Source: Galerina marginata
Taxonomy: Eukaryota > Basidiomycota > Agaricomycetes > Agaricales > Galerinaceae
Direction of reading: 5' to 3'
Length of the DNA stretch: 64,000 nt
NCBI GenBank assembly: GCA_023014335.1
Contig: JAECYW010000027.1
Coordinates: 124,001 to 188,000 of the forward strand
Below, one piece after another: positions 33,701-45,700 of this stretch. The translations under genes were made by a program, and so were the position numbers. The notes beneath the pieces are model-generated. The model saw only the letters and a list, made by a program, of their open reading frames with translations, was not told the origin of the DNA and ran no database searches. Position 1 is the stretch's first letter. The number at the start of each line of letters is the position of its first letter.

Positions 33701-36700
33701 CACCACCAGCCTTTCCTGGCTTTCCAATATTGACCTCCAACTGAGCATTCAATATTCATCCTCCAAGATCCGTGAATCCGGTGCCTAAACCCACACCGAA
33801 CTGAGTCAGACGACGTTCAAAGTAAAAGGGATCATTAAACGCACGGGCTGAGGCGAGAAGAATGACATAGACCCCGACGTCGTGAAGCAGCGTGAACGTC
33901 CGAGTTTTCGTAGCCCACCAAACGGACATGGGTGGAGAGTCAGGAAAAGAACGAAAGGCGAGGTGCTAAAGACGAGGTGCTAAAATTTTTGTGAGATGTT
34001 GTGTATTATGCAAAGCCCTTCAAGCTCACCGAGTAGCCAACGCTCGTAGGCAATGGCATCGTCATATCGCACCGAGAAGAGCTCTTGTATTGAGGGAGAG
34101 TGATGACGCAGTAAAGAGTCAAAGGCAAAATTGGTTGTCGAAACGCCGAAGCCAAGGAAAGAGAAAGCGGGTACATCAACTTCTCTGCCTGAACCACCAA
34201 TACCGACGATGGCAAGGAAAGTCGTCCTGAAGAATGGAGGTTGAGAGTGATGACGTGGTGCAAACAATCGAAGGCGAGATTGACCGTTGAAATGCGAAAA
34301 TTCAAGGGACGAGAAGACGGGTACGTTAACTTCGACGTCCGAACGAGCAAGGCCGACGATGACGAGGAAGATCACCCTGATGAATGGAGGACAAGGAATT
34401 GGTTTTGAAGACGTGAAAAATCTCTTCAAAATTCAGGCACCACGGCGGACCGACGGTTCCGGAAAGCCCAGCTCAAGAATAGTTGCTTCCCCTCCTCCTC
34501 CTCTTTCTCGCACATGAACGTAGATCCCATAGCCGCCTCCATCATCCACCACCCTTAGCTCGCCTCCCTCCATCAACCCGTTCAAAAAGCGTTCTCAACT
34601 TCGAAGGGTCGTGAATTCAGCACCCAAACGCACAAGAATCTGGTTTAGATGTTCAGATAGAAGTCGAAGGCTTTGTTAGGCGCAGAGACAGAGGCGCGAA
34701 GAATAACGAGGAGCTCGTCGTCGTGCAGCAGCGTGAAGCCCGGGGTTTTCGTGGCTGGTCAAACGAACATAGGTTGGGAGGCAGGAGACGGGCGAAAGGC
34801 GAAATCCTAAAAGACGAGATACTAGGGAAATTTGTAAGAGGTTGGATATTATACAAAGCCCTTCAAGCTTACCGAGTAGCCAATTCTCGTAGGTAATGGC
34901 GTCCTCGTATCGCGCCGGGTAGAACGAGGATGGCTCTTGTGTTGAACGGAGAGTGATGACGCGGCGAACAGTCCAAGACGAAATTGGTAGTTGAAACGCC
35001 GAAGCCGAGGAAAGAGAAGGCGGGTACGTTGACTTCTATGTCTGAACCAACATGACTAATGATGGCAAGGAAGGTCGTCCCAAGGGCTGGAGGCTGTAAG
35101 TGATGACGTGGTGCGAACCACCAAAGGCGAAAATGGGTCCAGAAACGTCAAAGTTGAGGGAAGAGAAAGCGGCGACGTTTACTTTGATATGCGAACCACC
35201 ATGGCCGACGATGGCGAGGGCAATCGTTCTGACGAAAGGACCACAGGAAATTGTTGTCGAAAACCCTCTCTCCCAGATCCAGGCACCGCCTCGGGCCGGG
35301 GTTCCGGCAGGCCAGTCCTCCTCCCCTCCTCGGCTGTGGATGTAGACTCCAGCGTCATAGCCACGTCCAACAGCCCAAGCGTCCACTACCACCAGCTTTG
35401 CGTCGTCTCCCACCATCGACTTCCTCCAGCTTGGCATTCATCTTCGAAGAACCGTGAACCCTGTGCCCTAACCACAGGGAACTGGTTTCAAATTAGACGA
35501 CGTTCAATTGGAACGTGCCGTCAGACACGCGGGCGGAGGCGGGAGAAATGACGAGGACGCTGGGGTCGTGCATCTGCGTGAAGGCCCGAGTTTTCGTAGC
35601 TCCCCAAACCGACGTCTGTAAGGAGACAGAGGAGGGCAGGACGCGATGAGAGGCGTCGTTCGGCGAGTAGGCTGGGGCCGTCCATGCCCTCCAAATGGCC
35701 AACGTTCGTAGGTAACGGTGTTGTTGTGCGGTACCGGGAAGGACGAGAGTATGATGCCTGTGTTGAGGGACTGAGAGGACGGAGGCGGGGGAAGGTTTTT
35801 GCGCATATATAGCGGTCCTGCATGTTGGTCGAGGGCGGAGGGCTTTCGGTGGGAAGAGAGGAGAACAAGCGCAGTCGTAGTCGTGGGCGCATCTTGTTAT
35901 CATTCGGTTGGGAGTATCAGTGCTGATGACGATGACGCTGACGTTCGTGTTGATAGCGAAACCTCCAGCACGACGAATCGTGTTCAAGCGGCTCTGGCAC
36001 CACCTCCTTCACCAGCTCTCCAGGTCCTTCTTCTTTATATCCCTAGACGCGTCACCAGCGCCTGCAGCAGCCTCGAACCACCACCGACGATAGCATCCAA
36101 CCACATCCACCGCGTCTGGACCCGAACAGCGCTGAGCCCACATCTTCCCTCCTTCCCTAGCCGTCGGCTGATTCTCAACACCAAACAAACAACCGACACC
36201 CACGATCTTGTTCGATAGGAAATGCCGACCTCAGGAGCGCACCACGCGGTGTGTAAACGGCTATTATCCCGTATCAGACGTTCATCTCGGGGTCGAACGA
36301 GGTCTTCGCTGGCAGTGAGGCTTTATTGGGTGTAAACAGTGGGCTGGTTGGTAGGACGGGTTCTGTGGGATGAAAGAGGGGGATACGGCTAGCACGTAGA
36401 TGTGCTTGCGTGAAGCGCAGCGAGGATGGGAGGAGAAGGATACGAAGTCGACTCCCAGTGTCGTGGGACTGGGGTGGGGACTGGTCCGACAGGTCATGTT
36501 GCCTAAACGTCGAATTATTGGCGTCCAGAGGGTGCGAGTGAAGGTCCGGTCTGGAGGTGGGAAAGGTCGACAGCCCGAGGCATGATGCATGACGAGTAGA
36601 ACCGATCATAGGGAAGGCAACGTCATTCAAATTCTTCGTGTGCCTGTTGAGAGAGAAATCCAAGAACGCCCAACGCGTTAGGCGTAAAGCGAACCATGCG

Positions 36701-37400
36701 AAGAGCACGAGGCGACAGCTCTACTGGTGCTCGTCAGCGGGAATCGGCTGGTCTGAAGAATTAAATCGACTTGCATTGTCGAGCTCGACGTGGGGACATC
36801 ATGAGGCGTCAACGAAGCCCCGCGAAGGTGACTTGGAACTACTACATCCCGTCAAAGCCTGCAAAAAAAACTTCATCAGCACGACTTCTTCCACACCCTC
36901 CAAAGGGAACACCAACCGCGAACCTGCGAACCAAAAATCGTCGAGTCCTTCCATCATATCGTCACCAACTTGGATATCAACGTAGAAATCAGTGCGCTTG
37001 ACCGTTGACGTTCCCGATTAACAGCAGAAAGTGCGGAAGCTGGAGAGCTTGAAGGCACCAACAACGACAGGTAGAGTAGGAGAGAGACGTAGAACAGAAC
37101 AGACCATCGTCATCTGCAGCTGGCTATCGTTTGGAGGAGAAGGAAAGAAGTGGTACGATATGTAAGGCTGTTGGTCTGGACTCTGAGGTCAATGATGGGA
37201 CGAATGTCGATTGCCGCTGTTTGGTTTGAACGCCAAAGCCATTCGGCCCCGACGGCCGCCTCTTCCCGAAGGTGTTCCTGACAAGCTTGTCGTCGGCTTG
37301 TCGTCGCGCTAAATCATAACTTACATATATAGAGTACTCGTACTGGCAGTGACATGCATATGAAATCGCTCTAATGAGCAACAATATACTCCACACAGTT
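33700..37400 (+). repeat. Family R repeat array
   Basis: Cores near 34195, 34350, 35050 and 35200 (spacing about 150 bp); GCACC..GGGCC segments near 34435 and 35283; minus-strand tail peptides near 33910, 34740 and 35590 ('TRAFTQMHDPSVLVI'). The block 35.3-37.3 kb repeats 25.5-27.4 kb and ends with 'TTTGGTTTGAACGCCAAAGC' near 37.22 kb. No intact gene. Confidence 0.7.
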
Positions 37401-39418
37401 CTTGCTGGCGCATGCTTCTCAGAGCAAAATAGATTTCCGCTAGTTCGTAAGGAGCTAATATTACCGATGGTTTTGTGTGAATTCGACATACTCCGTTGAC
37501 CTACAAAACCCACTCTCTTACTGGTATTCTTCGTATCCAGTGATTTGGGTGGCAACACGGACTTACGACTTAATTTTTAGCTGCTGGTTCTATTAATATT
37601 GGTAAATCCGCATTCTGGATTGAAAAACCCACGATTGAATCGAAGCCAACGTGAAATAAGAAAAAAGAATTAGCGCCTTGTTAGCGCCTGTTTCCATTGG
37701 GATCATAGATAAATAAAAAGCATCGGGAAAATTCGAATGCTAATAGTTGTAGAAAAATCCTCTGGTATGCGACTCTTATGTAAAGCGGATAAGGTCGAAA
37801 AATACGAGTTCCTTTTTATTATACGAGTAAATATTGTATCTACATCTTATCACGGAGAATTACCATAGGTTTACCTTCAGCGACGTATGATTTGCAGTCT
37901 CCAGTACATTCAAGGATATACATAACGACACGGTCCGAGTTCGCTATTTGAGTCACTAAGCGCTCGCATTAGACGCCCAGCTCTAACACTGATTCCTGCA
38001 GGGTGTGAACTCAGTACGGCTCGCCACTCTACACTCAGTCGCCTCTTCCCGAAGGTGTTCAAGTTCCTGAAGGGTCACAGATCGTTGCCGCGCTAAATTA
38101 TAGGTTACATACCCAGACTGGCAGTGAACTGTGAGCGAAATAGCTCTAACATAAAAGCGCGAGCCATTGTCTCCACAAAAAAGTCAATCCGACATTCTAG
38201 ATTGCTTAAAGGAGCTCTCCAAAACATCAAAAGTAAATAGAAAAGAAGACACTAGAGTTTCAACCGGTCATTGGCTTTCCATCCCACTGGCATCGCGAAT
38301 AGAGTAGATCACCCCAGCCGACGTCTAAATACTCCTTAGACGCTCGTCACACCCTTTTTATGATCCCGGTATCTCACTCGAATTTCGACGGGATGAGGTC
38401 CACGAAAATCGTTCCCCAAGTCTCGTATTAACAGCATCTGAAATTTGCTAGTCAGATACGACATCAGTTACAGCGCCCATTCTCGCAAATGGACCTAGAA
38501 AATGTCTATGAAGTTGCCGGCGGGAGAGGAGAGTACATTTGTAGCATGTCAAGTGAAGAAGGACGAATGTTATGACAATTTTTGTTTGGTTTTCGTGCTG
38601 GGATGGGCTGTTGAAGGTAGGACATCCTTCATCGTGGCATTCACGCTCTCAAGCTGGACAACGGTGGCAGGGTGGCTGCTACCTCTGAAATACGCAATGC
38701 TACCATCAAAGAAGAACAAATGTCAGTGGTCCAGAAAAAAACCTGTCTGTCTGATGTTCTAATAGACATAATCCTGAAGAAAGAATTCTCCGACAACGAC
38801 ACCATTACCAGGCTTTAGAAAGTGCTTTATTAACCGATCGTACGTGATGTTCAACACCTTTGGAGGAATGAATTGACGATGTCATCGAACAGACTCGCTC
38901 AAGGCCCCAACCTCGTTTCATATTATAATATTATTTGGTACAGGTACATAGCAATTAACACACCCATGTTCCAAGTCCGAGGACGCGAATACATTCAGGC
39001 TCAAGCCTTGAAGTCTGAAATAGACACAAACGATTTACATCCTCACAGATATTCTCACTGACTGGACGAAAATATCTCACCAACGACATCGTTCTGATCT
39101 GATAATTGCGCATGGGATCAACACTTCCGACTCCAATTTTGGGGGTTACACGGCGACAACTATTATAGAAATCCACCCCGGCCCTGTAGCCACAATAATA
39201 CCCATCTCGGAAGCGATGGAAATGGCGGCTGAGCGCTCACTTGCAACCCAACGAACGACGACAAGACACGTCGCGTGGTACTGTATCAGGTGAAACTATT
39301 TCTGCTTGCCTTTCAACTCTGTCGTCCCAGTGCCCAGGTCATCTCAAGACCCATACTCCCAATCACAACCTCGCATAGCTAGCCTTACACATCGGATTGT
39401 ATACGATCCGAGAATCAG
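37400..39418. other. Upstream region of the seven-helix gene
   Basis: 38.04-39.48 kb is the counterpart of 27.35-28.42 kb. The 37.4-38.0 kb part is AT-rich. The frame at 38502-38762 has no recognisable motif. No gene is called. Confidence 0.4.
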
Positions 39419-39426
39419 CATATAAG
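39419..39426 (+). promoter_or_regulatory. Conserved TATA-like box
   Basis: CATATAAG, about 55-60 bp before the ATG. The same box stands at a similar distance before the other two copies of this gene (near 28,359 and 47,648), although other flanking bases differ there, which supports a working promoter element. Confidence 0.55.
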
Positions 39427-39479
39427 CTGTCCCAGTCCAGCGAACTTTATATCTCATTCTTTCTCTTCACTCTCGCGGC

Positions 39480-40595
39480 ATGGTAGTGTTATCTCAGACG
39501 CTTACAACCCTCGAAAATTCGATCGCAACAACTGCCTCTGCCGTTATCTACGGAGTCGTTCTTTCCCTTTCCTTCTCTTGCATCAGGACACTCTCGAAGA
39601 GCAAAAGGTACACTGTCCAAAAACGACGGTTCTTCTACTTCTACATATTATCTCTACTATTATTGAGCACTATTGCTCTCATTCTGGATATATACAGTTC
39701 ACCCAGGCTCCCGTTTGTTAGATCTGAGCCACCGCCTCAAGCTAAATCTAGTACCGCTCCACCGGCACTCAGTGGTGTTGCCGTGGCTGTTCCATCACTC
39801 ACCGAGGGTATATCCGTCGGCGGTGTTTCGTTTCTTCAGCTCTCCATTCTCCCGATTGTAATTGGGTTAGCAGACAGTTTTATGGTGAGCATCTTTTCAA
39901 ATTCAGTCGCAGTAGGCTCAGCTCTAGACTGTAGGCCTGGCGGTGTGTTATCCTGTACGGGGTTACCCGTCCTGTGCCTCGTATCATGCTGCTCTCAGTG
40001 ATGATTCTATTTTTTCTAATATTGTTAGGTACGTTTTTTACACCTGTGTCTTTCTCTGGGTTCATCGGGAACTATTTCAGTTTTGTTGTTTATATCGTTG
40101 CTCGCCAAATTCCTAGTGAACTGGGCACTGCTCATAATTGCAATATCAGTTCATACCAACATACTCCTGTCTCTCTTGATCGTTTTCCGAATTCGCTACC
40201 ATCAATCACATATCAGAACATTACTCGGAACTGCTCATGAATCAATATACAACCGCATTATGGTTATGTGTGTTGAATCTTGCGGTATAATCGTGGTGTG
40301 CGAGGTTCTGTGTCTCATACCAATCTCCAAAGCGGAATCGTGGGCCGTTTATCCACTACTATTTCTTCCTCACGTATGTGTAAGTGCGAAAAGGGTCATA
40401 GTTTGGACATTTACTTATTTAATATCGCGTTCAAAGGCTATTTCGCCTCTTTTGATTATCTACCGCGTAGTTGCAGGAATCGATGTTACCACAACCTTAA
40501 ATGTCACGGGTGAAATCGGAGATGGTGTCATCGAAGACATTCGCTTCGTATCTGGCCATGGGGTCTCTACACACCGCAGCGAGGACGCTGTTTAA
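39480..40595 (+). CDS. Seven-helix membrane protein, unnamed basidiomycete family (318 aa)
   Basis: Exons 39480-39884, 39935-40028, 40081-40379 and 40437-40595 give 318 codons plus stop; introns are 50, 52 and 57 nt. Seven hydrophobic segments can be counted: 'VIYGVVLSLSFSCI', 'FYILSLLLLSTIALIL', 'LQLSILPIVIGLADSFM', 'IMLLSVMILFFLILL', 'FLVNWALLIIAISV..LLSLLIV', 'CGIIVVCEVLCLIPI' and 'VYPLLFLP..ISPLLIIYRVV'. The third runs into 'AWRCVILYG', a W-R motif common in fungal seven-helix families of unknown role. A hydrophilic, proline-rich loop lies between helices 2 and 3. The C-terminal tail is short and acidic (EIGDGVIEDIRF). No known receptor motif allows a ligand or G-protein claim. The copy at 47.7/62.1 kb has identical exon 2-4 lengths. 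Confidence 0.8.
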
Positions 40596-40699
40596 TGATT
40601 TAATTATTTACGCAATTGAAGAGGAATATTTTATTCTTGGTGTTTATAACTTAGATTAGTTGGTATAATGAGAATTCGGTCAGGAACCGTAGGAGACGA

Positions 40700-42700
40700 A
40701 TCAATGAAGCATTTTGGATATTAAAAGTTCGAAAATCGAGAAAGGAGACAGTAAGTCAGGGAGACAGGAGCCAAGCTTACCATCCACGACGATACACCGA
40801 ACTGAGTCGACATTGGCGCCTGTATCCTCGATTCGACGCCAGAATACAGGTGAATAAGGGAATAACGAGCCCAAGGGTTTGGAAGGCGGCACAACTGGGG
40901 ACTGTGGAAGGCAGTAAAGGTGTCCATGTTCGTGCCGCCGCTGTTAATTCATGCTAGGATTGTCGACGTGAACAAGATTTGCAATCATGCCTTTGGGCCA
41001 GCCGAGGAACATGAAGCGTACAGACATTTGAGGTATAGCAAAATAAGTTCCAACGTTTGAACAGATCTTAAGGATTAAATGACGGTACGAGCAGCGGCTA
41101 TTTTTCGCTGGACAAAAAACCGCATACAGAGTCGAGCTGCACGTACACACATTCGTAGTCCGGCCGGTACTTGAAAAAAGCCTCCAAATTCGAGAAGAGG
41201 TGCAAGCGGAAGCAAACAAAACCACGAAACAAGGTTGTAGGAGATTCCGAGTAGGCGAGGTCCGAAAGACGAGCCACAATAGCTGACAATGGCTAGATGA
41301 ATTATCCTGACGAATATACAACAGAAGATAGACCACAAGGATTTGGAAAATAAGGACATTTACATACCAAAGGATCGCGAGCCGCGAGCGCGAGGCCGTC
41401 TCCTCCTCCTGCCCTCCTCCTCCCAATCAGTCTTGATTCTACGAGTAAGCCTATAATCTAGCCTGCATTCACCTGCGCAAACATCCCAGAACCACCGACA
41501 GGCGGAAAGGGTCGTTCAACCCAGAGCTTATCGTCTGCTTTTCCACACTGGCGTCGGCACGCTAGATCGTACGAGTTTCAGAAACTCGGACTCAGGGCGG
41601 CGGTACCTACGAGCCATCCTCGACGACGGCATCCAACCCCATCCATGAAGTCCAAAACCCAAGCCCCGCTGAGCCCCCAAGCTCGTCCCTTTCGCAGGAG
41701 CAAGCCGCTCTCCTCTTGATCTCGTTCGATAGGGATTCCGGCTTAATTGTGCCCAAGTTGCGGAAGTTCTGTCTATTGGGAGTACGGTACAGCTGACACA
41801 TCGATGAGGCTATGCCTGAAGCTTGAAGGTAGAATAAGGCGACGTCGAAGTTAACGCTGGGGTGGGGTCTGTAATCGGAAGAGCCAGTGGTTGGGAAGGA
41901 CTTGAGTCGACGGTTTGCGAATCGTGGGACGGGATCGGTTCGACAAATCTTAACGCCAAAATTTCGGATGATCAACGTTCTAAGGGGAGATGTCAGCTTT
42001 GAATGCGTGAAAGGTCGAGAGCGTGACGCACTATGTAAAACCTATCGTATCGAAGACAACTTCTTCCAAGTCTTTATCGATCATCCTGTGCAGGTACCGA
42101 CATTTTGAGGTTGTACGGAAACTATGACTCGATAGCTCTTCCGGCGATGGGGGCGGGAATCGGTGGTGTATCCGGCACCTGATTCGTTTTCACCGTGTCG
42201 AGATCTGGGCCATCGCGAGGCATAGCCTAAGCTATAAGAACGCGGGGATCCCTCTCAAGAGCTGCACAGGAAAACTTCAGTAACCTGATTTCCTTCGTAC
42301 TCTCTAATTAAAACACTTACTGTGAACCCAGAATCATGTTCTCTATCACATAGAAGCAGAAATACCACGCCGAACATGCTTGTAGGGTGTGGGACCTGGG
42401 CAAAAGGCAAGTCTAGACGACGACAGAAACATGAAGCCTACCATTGTCATCTACTTAGCCATTGTTTTGAGGAGAAGGGATGTCGATGAAACGCTGCGCT
42501 GGTACGATAAGACGTTTGGAGTCTGGAGGTCAGTGGAAGAATGGTTGGGGTCAGCGCATTTGGACAATTGGATTGTCCCTGTTTGGTTTGAATGCCAAAG
42601 CCATTCGGCTCCGACAGCCGCTTTTCCCTGACGAAGTAGTCGTACTGGCAATGAAACGCAATTAAAATAGCTCTAACGAGCGGCCCCTGTAACATGTAAC
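40700..42700 (+). repeat. Decayed family R block
   Basis: A more eroded copy: a core-like 'GCTGACAATGGCTAGATGA' near 41284, the pyrimidine run 'TCTCCTCCTCCTGCCCTCC' near 41400, and the closing segment 'TTTGGTTTGAATGCCAAAGC' near 42582 followed by 'GCTCTAACGAGCGGCCC'. No intact gene. Confidence 0.55.
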
Positions 42701-45700
42701 ATGTACACCTCACGGAAGTAAAGTCCATATTCTAGATTAAAGAAGCGCCCAAAAGCATCCAAGCTAGAATTTAAATAGGGAGAAATATATCTAGCGCCCG
42801 AGCCTAATTAGCGCCTGTTTCAAATCTCAACTGGCTATTGACTTTTCCAACCCTCTGACATCAGGATTAGATCGAATATCGAGTAATCATCAAAGTCTCG
42901 CCTTAAATCCGTAGGTCTGTTTGTTTGGCTATTCTAAGGGTGATTACGAGACCCTTTAGGGATCGTTCTTGTACCCCAGAATCCAGAATCGTTCTCACGG
43001 TACGAGTACATTTGCCCCCGATTAGGAAGTCGGTCACATGCAACCTAACTGCGCTTACTACGTTTTAAGCAGGCCCAGGCAGTGAAAATGAACCATGGCA
43101 GCTCGTTGGTACAAAGCGCGGCATCTAGGCTTCCAGTTCGGCTATGTTTCTCAAAGTAACTATCGGTTGGTACAGAGCGCAGCATCTAGGTTTCTTGTTC
43201 ACTGGCAGCTACGATTCAGGTATGTTGATCAAAGTAACTCTTGCCATCCAAAATGCTGGCCAAATTGCTTTGCCTGTCACGGAGACTGTCCACTGTTTGG
43301 AGCCCAAAAACAAAGTAAGATAGCACAGCGGCAGAGCATCCTACTTATTGGTAAAGAAAAGCACGGAAACTGAGAGAATAAGTCTTTTAATATCGTGTCG
43401 CATTCTCGTCATTAACTAAGGTATTTAATACAAGTTCAGCAAATGCTGGCGCCGCTCTGCGACATTGACGCGAGGCGGTCGACTCGCGCCCGCCTTCGCC
43501 TGCACAGAACATGGCAACCCCGTTGGCATCTACCGTCTTTTGTACTAGTAGTGAGGAGCGCGCAGGGACATTGAGTTTTTGTATTCAAAGTAGTGACTAG
43601 TCTAACTGGTCTACGGGGACAATCGTCGTTTTGGCAACGACCTCCGTAAGAAAATGTGAGGGTCATTTCTTTATAAAATTCTCGATGGGTTTGTTATCAC
43701 TCCAACTCTGACTCGGAACCATTACCGCGTCCGCAGGCAATGACTTTGTCCGCTGCAGGCACCCCCAGACAGCGTACCAAAGCCCGGCACAGTTGCGTTT
43801 TTGGCAAAGTTTTCTCTCTTCGTCTAAATTAAGGATTTTGGTTCCTCGACCTTGGAAAACGTCGGTGGAGGGGTAAAAGTGATACCTTAAATTGAAACCA
43901 TAATTACCATTACATAGATTACCATATGAATGTGGTGATCTACGCTAAGTCCATGACTCTAGAGCCGTGGTCGGCGAATCGACGGCAATATGGCAGTGGC
44001 AATTTAAGTATGCCGTTTTTATGCCGTACTGTACCGCGATGTTTTTTGTGTGATAGGTGCGGCATCAGTGCTGCCGTTGGCTAACCTGTAATCTTACGGC
44101 TGTACGCCTTTACGATGCACACACCCCTAGAACCAGAACTCCGACTCAATTTGAAAAGGCTCTGGTGCCAGATTAATCGATTACGTATGACTTTTTCTCT
44201 TTCAATATATGTGTCAGCACCAAACTTGACATAACGTATGAGGTATACATCCTCCTACATCGTCCTGGTGGAGGAAAGATTACGTATGCCTTATTTTCTT
44301 TCAAAGTGTATGTCAGCGGTCCAAAAGGCGTGCGATAAATTGGGCTTACAAGATGGAGACACAGCTGGATCTACCAATATCGACGCAGTTGTCGAGATGG
44401 AGATAGACGAGAGGCCAGAGCAGCCTCCCTCACGTCGCGTGCCAGATGGGAGGTTAAAAAACCCACGCTGCTGGCAAATGAGAGAGCGGGGATGAGACGA
44501 AAGTTGAGTAGCTGGGAAGGAGGTGGATACGGGTCATGCCTACGCTGACACCAGCGGTGGAGGAGCAGTGAATGAGCTACGGGCAGAGAAGACGAGTCAG
44601 GGGCACAAAAAAAACTTATCAATTCGTTTTCAGGACATACCTCGTAGTATCCCTCAACCGGGGATTCCCTGTGTTGTACCACACTCTCCTTTCCCTCACC
44701 GATTCATTAGAACATTGGCCCACGCCCCAAGAATGGAGGGGAGGCTCGCAACCCGTGCCCTTGTTTCATCCTGTTGATTTGTATCAGAACCAGAAGATAG
44801 ACAAGAAATACAGTACAATGAAAAACTTACCATTACCTTGTGCATTCCTACAATCTGCAGCGGCGGGATGGATGAAGAGCGCGAAGAGAGGGGCAGGTAG
44901 TGGTCAGGAATCAAGATCAACATGATTGACGACTGTTGATCTGACCGACCAGTGGCGGGTTTCGGCTCGGCTTATGTTTGGCCCGTGGAGAAAATCATGT
45001 GATTCTACTTAGATCTGTTGCAGAGCCGTTCGAAAACTTCAAAGTTTTCGCAAAGTCTCTCTCTATTTGCGCCCGAGTGTATGGCTTGCGCAATGGTTCT
45101 ACGTATTGTGATAAGGACACTCTCAAGTCTGTGCTCTCGTTGAGGGGTATTGATTCACCCACTCGCAGCAGACCCCACAAGCAATAAGCACGTTCACTGA
45201 ATCACGTCCCGCCCACCCTCAAGATGCTGACACGGCTTGGTGCCCTCCGCTTGCTCCTGTGCCGGAATAACACAGGAGTTTCTTCCGACCGCTGTTTGAC
45301 GTCATGACCCCTGTACCCTGCCTCATCCCGTCTCATCTGCCCTCCCGCGTCAGTCGCCCACCCAATTCCATAACGACATCTGAAACGCACCAATGGCATC
45401 GCAGCATACCTTCAGCGGTGCATACAATGGCTCCGCATCTCCTGTCCGACCCCCGAACTTGATAAATCAACTCCATCGTACAACCTTCCCGCTGTAATTG
45501 GATTCTCCCTCAACAAGTCGGCCTGTCCTCCCCAGCCTCACCCATTTTGCGTTCCTCGGCGTGATATCGACTTGACGGGTGTGACTATCTTGTCGAGGGC
45601 GCTGGGTGCCGTGGGTATGTAATAAGTTGTTTAAAGCTCAAAAACTCACTTACCTCGTAATTAGCACCTTCTCCCTTTGCAAGCCAACTAGGCATTCACA

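Noticed and set aside
3735..42700. LTR retrotransposon or Helitron origin for family R
   Set aside because: I found no reverse transcriptase, integrase, helicase or paired long terminal repeats in any block. The recurring minus-strand peptides fit an eroded gene family better.
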